A stretch of 64,000 bases of DNA from Buttiauxella noackiae ATCC 51607 (GTDB lineage Bacteria > Pseudomonadota > Gammaproteobacteria > Enterobacterales > Enterobacteriaceae). Under the pieces are notes generated by a model that saw only the letters and a program-made list of their open reading frames with translations, had not been told where the DNA came from and did not search any database. Shown in pieces: positions 58,805-64,000 of the stretch; position 1 is the stretch's first letter, and the number at the start of each line of letters is the position of its first letter. A program made the translations under genes and the position numbers. The DNA is taken from assembly GCF_001654865.1 (NCBI RefSeq), contig NZ_LXEO01000007.1:62001-126000 (forward strand), given 5' to 3'.

Positions 58805-61453
58805 ATGAGCGACCTTGCCAGAGAAATTACACCGGTCAACATTGAGGAAGAGCTAAAGAGCTCATATCTGGATTACGCGATGTCGGTTATTGTCGGCCGC
58901 GCACTGCCAGATGTCCGCGATGGACTCAAGCCGGTACACCGTCGCGTACTTTACGCCATGAACGTATTGGGCAATGACTGGAATAAAGCGTACAAAAAAT
59001 CCGCCCGTGTTGTTGGTGACGTAATCGGTAAATATCACCCTCATGGTGATACCGCTGTCTATGACACTATCGTGCGTATGGCGCAGCCATTCTCATTGCG
59101 TTACATGTTGGTAGATGGCCAGGGTAACTTTGGTTCTGTGGACGGTGACTCCGCCGCGGCGATGCGTTATACGGAAATCCGTATGTCGAAAATCGCTCAC
59201 GAACTGATGGCCGATCTCGAAAAAGACACGGTAGATTTCGTCGATAACTACGACGGAACCGAGCGCATTCCTGATGTTATGCCGACCAAAATTCCTAACT
59301 TGCTGGTTAACGGTTCATCCGGTATCGCAGTAGGTATGGCAACTAACATCCCGCCTCATAACATCACTGAAGTTATCAACGGCTGCCTGGCGTTTATTGA
59401 AGACGAAGACATTACCGTTGAAGGGTTAATGGAACACATCCCAGGCCCGGACTTCCCAACTGCCGCTATCATCAATGGCCGTCGTGGCATTGAAGAAGCG
59501 TATCGCACTGGTCGTGGCAAGATTTACATTCGCGCCCGTGCAGAAGTTGAAGCAGATGCGAAAACAGGTCGTGAGACCATCATCGTTCATGAAATTCCAT
59601 ACCAGGTAAACAAAGCTCGCCTGATTGAGAAAATCGCTGAACTGGTGAAAGACAAACGCGTTGAGGGCATTAGCGCTCTGCGTGATGAGTCCGATAAAGA
59701 CGGTATGCGCATTGTTATCGAAATTAAACGCGATGCAGTGGGCGAAGTGGTTCTGAATAATCTTTATTCTCAGACTCAACTGCAAACTTCTTTCGGTATC
59801 AACATGGTTGCGCTGCACCAGGGCCAACCGAAGATCATGAACCTGAAAGACATTCTTTCTGCGTTCGTGCGTCACCGCCGTGAAGTTGTGACTCGTCGTA
59901 CTATTTTCGAACTGCGTAAAGCACGCGACCGTGCACACATCCTCGAAGGTCTGGCGATTGCGCTTGCGAACATCGACCCGATTATCGAGCTGATTCGTCA
60001 TTCTCCAAATGCCGCCGAAGCGAAAGCTGGCCTGATTGCCCGTTCATGGGCTCTGGGCAACGTTTCTGCCATGCTGGAACGTGCCGGTGATGATGCTGCG
60101 CGTCCTGAGTGGCTGGAACCAGAGTTCGGTATTCGCGATGGTCAATATTTCCTGACCGAACAACAAGCTCAGGCAATTCTGGATCTGCGTTTGCAGAAAC
60201 TGACCGGCCTTGAGCATGAAAAACTGCTCGACGAATACAAAGAGTTGTTGGAACAGATTGCTGAGTTGCTGCACATTTTGGGCAGCGCTGAACGTCTGAT
60301 GGAAGTGATCACCGAAGAGCTGGTTGCCATGCGCGATCAGTTTGGCGACAAGCGTCGCACCGAGATCACCGCGAATACCTCTGATATCAACATTGAAGAT
60401 CTGATCAACCGCGAAGATGTGGTTGTGACGCTGTCCCATCAGGGCTATGTGAAATATCAGCCGCTGACCGACTACGAAGCACAACGTCGTGGTGGTAAAG
60501 GTAAATCCGCAGCACGTATTAAAGAAGAAGACTTTATCGACCGCCTGTTGGTTGCCAATACCCACGATACCATTCTGCTGTTCTCCAGCCGTGGTCGCCT
60601 GTATTGGATGAAGGTTTATCAGTTGCCGGAAGCGAGCCGTGGTGCGCGTGGCCGTCCAATTGTTAACCTGTTGCCACTGGAAGCGAACGAACGTATTACC
60701 GCTATTCTGCCGGTTCGTGAATATGCCGAAGGCGTTAACGTATTTATGGCGACCGCAAGCGGTACCGTGAAGAAAACTGCGTTGACCGACTTCAGCCGCC
60801 CACGTTCAGCGGGCATCATCGCTGTTAACCTGAACGAAGGTGACGAGCTGATTGGTGTTGATTTGACCGACGGTAGCAACGAAGCCATGCTGTTCTCGGC
60901 TGCGGGTAAAGTGGTGCGCTTCAAAGAAGACGCCGTTCGTACCATGGGCCGTACTGCAACAGGTGTTCGTGGTATTAAGCTTGCGGGTGAAGACAAAGTG
61001 GTTTCCCTGATCATTCCACGCGGTGAAGGTTCTATCCTGACCGTGACGCAGAATGGTTATGGTAAACGTACCGCGGCTGATGAGTATCCGACGAAGTCAC
61101 GTGCAACTCAGGGCGTTATCTCCATCAAAGTCACCGAGCGTAACGGCAGCGTCGTTGGCGCGGTACAGGTTGAAGATACCGACCAGATTATGATGATTAC
61201 CGATGCAGGGACTCTGGTACGTACTCGCGTTTCTGAAGTGAGTGTCGTTGGCCGTAACACCCAGGGCGTTATCCTTATCCGTACTGCGGATGATGAAAAC
61301 GTGGTGGGCCTGCAACGTGTTGCAGAACCGGTTGATGAAGAAGAACTGGATGCCATCGACGGCTCAGTTGCGGAAGGTGATGACGAAATCGCACCAGAAG
61401 CAGACGTAGATGACAACGCTTCTGATGAAGCAGACGACGAAGCAGACGAATAA
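58805..61453 (+). CDS. gyrA: DNA gyrase subunit A
   Basis: Catalytic subunit of DNA gyrase, which introduces negative supercoils. It has 882 residues. The active Tyr122 is in [12 protein letters not shown]; the quinolone region reads [11 protein letters not shown] with Thr83 (Ser in E. coli) and Asp87. The C-terminal domain has the beta-pinwheel with the GyrA box QRRGGKG, and ends in a long acidic tail ([17 protein letters not shown] ... DEADDEADE), as in E. coli. Divergent from ubiG, followed by a strong terminator. Confidence 0.99.
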   Translation: MSDLAREITPVNIEEELKSSYLDYAMSVIVGRALPDVRDGLKPVHRRVLYAMNVLGNDWNKAYKKSARVVGDVIGKYHPHGDTAVYDTIVRMAQPFSLRYMLVDGQGNFGSVDGDSAAAMRYTEIRMSKIAHELMADLEKDTVDFVDNYDGTERIPDVMPTKIPNLLVNGSSGIAVGMATNIPPHNITEVINGCLAFIEDEDITVEGLMEHIPGPDFPTAAIINGRRGIEEAYRTGRGKIYIRARAEVEADAKTGRETIIVHEIPYQVNKARLIEKIAELVKDKRVEGISALRDESDKDGMRIVIEIKRDAVGEVVLNNLYSQTQLQTSFGINMVALHQGQPKIMNLKDILSAFVRHRREVVTRRTIFELRKARDRAHILEGLAIALANIDPIIELIRHSPNAAEAKAGLIARSWALGNVSAMLERAGDDAARPEWLEPEFGIRDGQYFLTEQQAQAILDLRLQKLTGLEHEKLLDEYKELLEQIAELLHILGSAERLMEVITEELVAMRDQFGDKRRTEITANTSDINIEDLINREDVVVTLSHQGYVKYQPLTDYEAQRRGGKGKSAARIKEEDFIDRLLVANTHDTILLFSSRGRLYWMKVYQLPEASRGARGRPIVNLLPLEANERITAILPVREYAEGVNVFMATASGTVKKTALTDFSRPRSAGIIAVNLNEGDELIGVDLTDGSNEAMLFSAAGKVVRFKEDAVRTMGRTATGVRGIKLAGEDKVVSLIIPRGEGSILTVTQNGYGKRTAADEYPTKSRATQGVISIKVTERNGSVVGAVQVEDTDQIMMITDAGTLVRTRVSEVSVVGRNTQGVILIRTADDENVVGLQRVAEPVDEEELDAIDGSVAEGDDEIAPEADVDDNASDEADDEADE

Positions 61454-61482
61454 TCTGAATTTTGTTGTTTGATATGACTCAT

Positions 61483-61518
61483 AACGCCCGATGCATTTAT
61501 TGCATCGGGCGTTTTTTA
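61483..61518 (+). terminator. Terminator after gyrA
   Basis: AACGCCCGATGCA-TTTAT-TGCATCGGGCGTT followed by TTTTA, 30 bases after the stop. Confidence 0.9.
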
Positions 61519-61562
61519 TTTTAATATCAAGTTAGGCTTGGTTTAACTCATAAGGTAACTCA

Positions 61563-61949
61563 ATGGCTATTCCTGAGAAGTATGAAGATGTAGAACGCTG
61601 GGCGTTTGGTGATACCGAAAAACAGGCTGATGAACTGGCTAAATTAGTGCTCGATGGCGTGAAAACAGCCACCTGCGCTAACCTGGATGGCGAGGGCATT
61701 GCCCAGCCTGGCGATGTTTTTGTGGTGGTTGATGGCAAGAATAAGCCGGTTTGCGCGATTGAACTGACCACGACGGAAATGACGACTTTTGAACAGGTGG
61801 ATGAAGCCCACGCTCTGGCAGAAGGTGAAGGTGACCGCACGCTGGCGTACTGGCGCAACGAGCATAAACGCTTTTTTGAAGAGTACGATCTGTTCTCTCC
61901 GGATATGACATTAGTGTTGATGCATTTCAAAGTTATCGAAAAATTCTGA
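61563..61949 (+). CDS. ASCH-domain protein
   Basis: 128-residue protein with an ASCH fold: the basic/aromatic start (PEKYEDVERWAFGDTEKQADELAKLVLDGVKTATCAN), the G-D-V/F-FVVVDG strand (PGDVFVVVDGKNKPVCAIELTT) and the YWRNEHKRFFEEY helix fit the ASCH domain (PF04266, PUA-like). Relatives include RNA-binding or ribonuclease proteins and E. coli YqfB, an amidohydrolase for N4-acetylcytidine; which activity this one has cannot be told from the sequence. It lies between gyrA and rcsC, where E. coli K-12 has the ato genes and others, with no evident partner. Confidence 0.85.
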   Translation: MAIPEKYEDVERWAFGDTEKQADELAKLVLDGVKTATCANLDGEGIAQPGDVFVVVDGKNKPVCAIELTTTEMTTFEQVDEAHALAEGEGDRTLAYWRNEHKRFFEEYDLFSPDMTLVLMHFKVIEKF

Positions 61950-62107
61950 TCGTAGTACCTCGCGATCCGATAGATGCAGACAGCCGTCACGGCAAATTGC
62001 AGGTATTAATCGCGAAAAACCTTACTCCCTTTGCCGTTGCGGGCTGCCATTTTTGCGGCTACCTTAACGGCATCTAAAGTTTTGCAATTTCCACGACCAG
62101 GCTCAAT

Positions 62108-64000
62108 TTGAAATATCTTGTCTCCTTTCGCACCACACTAAAAGTTTCCCGCTACCTGTTTCGGGCACTGGCTTTATTGCTTTGGCTGCTGATTGCGCTC
62201 TTTTCGGTGTTCTACATCATGAATGCCCTACATGAAAAAGAGGCAGAAATTCGCCAGGAATTTAATATCAGCTTTGACCAGGCACAGCGTTATATCCAGC
62301 GTACGTCTGATGTGGTGAAAGAGCTCAAGTACATTGCGGAAAATCGTCTGACCGCCGCTAATGGCGTGTTGCCGTCCGTGGAAAATGATGACAACAGAGT
62401 CGACCCACCGAGTTTCATGCCGTTGTTCCCGGACTCGGACTGTTCAGCTGTCAGCTCAACCTGGCGCTCTTCTTTGCAATCACTGGCGTGGTTCTTGCGC
62501 TACTGGCGAGACAATTTCTCTGCAGCCTACGATCTTAATCGCGTCTTTTTGATTGGCGGTGACAATCTGTGTATGGCGGATTTCGGCCTGCGCGAAATGC
62601 CCCTTGAGCGTGAAAAAGCGTTGAAAACATTGCATGAGCGCATCATGAAATATCGCAATGCACCACAAGATGAGCGCAGCAATAGTATTTACTGGATTGG
62701 TCAGGGGTCGCGCCCTGGGGTCGGGTATTTCTATACTCTTACGCCTGTGTATCTGGCTAACCGCTTGCAGGCTCTGCTGGGTGTTGAGCAAACCATCCGC
62801 ATGGAGAACTTCCTGTCACCAGGTTCAATGCCAATTGGCGTAACGATTCTCGATGAAAATAGCCATCCATTGATTTCACTGACAGGCCCGGAAGCAAATA
62901 TTCAGCCTGATGAAAAATGGCTTCAGGAACGTTCCTGGTTTGGCTATACCGCCGGATATAAGCAATTTATTCTCAAGAAAAACCTGCCGCCGTCATCGAT
63001 GAGCGTGGTGTACTCCGTACCTGTGGATATGGTGCTTGAACGCATTCGCATGCTGATTCTCAATGCGGTGCTGCTGAATATCCTAGTGGGGGGCTTGCTG
63101 TTTACTCTGGCGCGTATGTATGAAAAACGGATCTTTATTCCTGCGGAAAATGATGCCCTGCGTCTCGAAGAGCACGAGCAGTTCAACCGTAAAATTGTGG
63201 CCTCAGCGCCGGTCGGTATCTGTATTTTACGTACTCAGGATGGGACAAACATTCTGAGTAATGAGCTGGCGCACAATTATCTCAACATGCTGACCCATGA
63301 AGACCGACAACGGTTAACACAAATTATCTGTGGCCAGCAGGTTAATTTTGTCGATGTGCTGACCAGTAGCCATACCAACTTGCAGATTAGCTTTGTCCAT
63401 TCGCGTTACCGGAATGAAAACGTGGCGATTTGTGTGCTGGTGGATGTCAGTGCGCGCGTCAAGATGGAAGAGTCGCTCCAGGAAATGGCACAAGCCTCTG
63501 AGCAGGCGAGCCAGTCAAAATCCATGTTCTTAGCCACCGTGAGTCACGAACTGCGTACGCCGCTCTACGGCATTATCGGTAACCTGGATTTATTGCAGAC
63601 TAAAGAGCTACCGAAAGGGGTAGATCGCCTGGTAACGGCGATGAATAACTCATCGAGCCTGTTGCTGAAAATCATCAGCGATATTCTCGATTTCTCGAAA
63701 ATTGAATCCGAGCAGTTAAAAATAGAGCCGCATGAGTTCTCACCACGCGAAGTGATGAGCCATATCACCGCAAACTATCTGCCGTTGGTGGTGCGTAAAC
63801 AGCTCGGACTGTACTGTTTTATCGAACCGGATGTGCCGCTGACGCTGCAAGGTGACCCAATGCGTTTGCAACAGGTCATTTCTAACTTACTCAGTAACGC
63901 CATCAAATTTACCGATATTGGCTGCATTGTTCTGCACGTCAGTGTGGAAGGGGATTACCTCTCCTGGCGTGTGCGTGATACCGGCGTAGGTATCCCGGCA
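62108..64000 (+). CDS. rcsC: Hybrid sensor histidine kinase RcsC (5' part, truncated by window edge)
   Basis: Hybrid kinase of the Rcs envelope-stress phosphorelay. The first 631 codons are present, out of about 949 in E. coli. It starts with TTG at 62108 (MKYLVSFRTTLKVSRYLFRA), as the E. coli N-terminus. Membrane helix 1 (about 20-42), a periplasmic domain (about 45-310), helix 2 (about 313-335), a PAS-like region, HisKA with His480 in TVSHELRTPL, and the start of HATPase_c (N box SNLLSNAIKF; G1 DTGVGIPA at the edge) are visible. The receiver domain lies outside. It follows the ASCH gene after 158 bases. Confidence 0.96.
   Translation, partial: MKYLVSFRTTLKVSRYLFRALALLLWLLIALFSVFYIMNALHEKEAEIRQEFNISFDQAQRYIQRTSDVVKELKYIAENRLTAANGVLPSVENDDNRVDPPSFMPLFPDSDCSAVSSTWRSSLQSLAWFLRYWRDNFSAAYDLNRVFLIGGDNLCMADFGLREMPLEREKALKTLHERIMKYRNAPQDERSNSIYWIGQGSRPGVGYFYTLTPVYLANRLQALLGVEQTIRMENFLSPGSMPIGVTILDENSHPLISLTGPEANIQPDEKWLQERSWFGYTAGYKQFILKKNLPPSSMSVVYSVPVDMVLERIRMLILNAVLLNILVGGLLFTLARMYEKRIFIPAENDALRLEEHEQFNRKIVASAPVGICILRTQDGTNILSNELAHNYLNMLTHEDRQRLTQIICGQQVNFVDVLTSSHTNLQISFVHSRYRNENVAICVLVDVSARVKMEESLQEMAQASEQASQSKSMFLATVSHELRTPLYGIIGNLDLLQTKELPKGVDRLVTAMNNSSSLLLKIISDILDFSKIESEQLKIEPHEFSPREVMSHITANYLPLVVRKQLGLYCFIEPDVPLTLQGDPMRLQQVISNLLSNAIKFTDIGCIVLHVSVEGDYLSWRVRDTGVGIPA

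Noticed and set aside
59426-60001. 191-residue frame antisense to gyrA
   Set aside because: Shadow frame opposite a conserved gene; no independent support.
1-64000. Search for defence islands, prophage or insertion sequences
   Set aside because: All long coding regions are assigned to housekeeping or transport genes; no transposase, integrase, phage structural or restriction gene was seen on either strand.

Overview
The window is chromosomal DNA of a member of the Enterobacteriaceae. Nearly every gene has a clear counterpart in Escherichia coli, and protein length and order are conserved inside each block. It is not E. coli itself: GyrA carries Thr at position 83, the NagE membrane domain is a different variant, a tctCBA-tctDE cluster lies between menE and yfaZ, speF-potE is absent between pgm and kdpE, and two distant E. 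coli map regions are joined. GC content looks close to 50 percent. A genus such as Buttiauxella is possible, but I cannot settle it by reading.

Block 1 (1-36345) follows the E. coli map near 0.69-0.73 Mb: glutamate/aspartate uptake (gltK partial, gltJ, gltI, with the SroC sRNA region between gltI and gltJ); envelope and RNA maturation genes lnt-corC-ybeY-ybeZ and miaB; ubiF; a six-gene tRNA operon (Met-Leu-Gln-Gln-Met-Gln, read on the minus strand); asnB; the N-acetylglucosamine regulon nagBACD with divergent nagE; glnS; chitoporin chiPQ; fur and fldA; ybfE, ybfF; seqA-pgm; the potassium system kdpFABC with kdpDE; and ybfA.

Block 2 (38209-64000) follows the E. coli map near 2.38-2.32 Mb in descending order: elaA, elaB, the complete menaquinone operon menFDHBCE, the tricarboxylate transport cluster (tctCBA, divergent tctDE), yfaZ, yfaY, ribonucleotide reductase nrdAB-yfaE, ubiG, gyrA, a small ASCH-domain gene, and rcsC running off the right edge. 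Between the blocks sits one AT-rich gene for a membrane phosphoethanolamine transferase. The join fits an inversion roughly symmetric about the replication terminus relative to E. coli.

The genes work together in several circuits. NagC and CRP appear to control nagBACD, nagE and chiP through paired operators, and the ChiX small RNA can pair with the chiP ribosome binding site, so chitin-sugar import and breakdown are coordinated. GcvB (target site in the gltI leader) and its sponge SroC (gltI 3' region) form a loop in one operon. KdpDE senses potassium limitation and acts at a T-rich site before kdpF. NrdR and DnaA sites lie before nrdA. Between genes there are many small repeats: one full-length 127-bp ERIC, several shortened ERIC-like copies, and REP/BIME palindromes. 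I found no prophage, insertion sequence, CRISPR array or defence island, and no convincing wholly new system. The points worth a second look are the rearrangement junction, the NagE variant, the repeat elements inside operons and a few altered regulatory sites.
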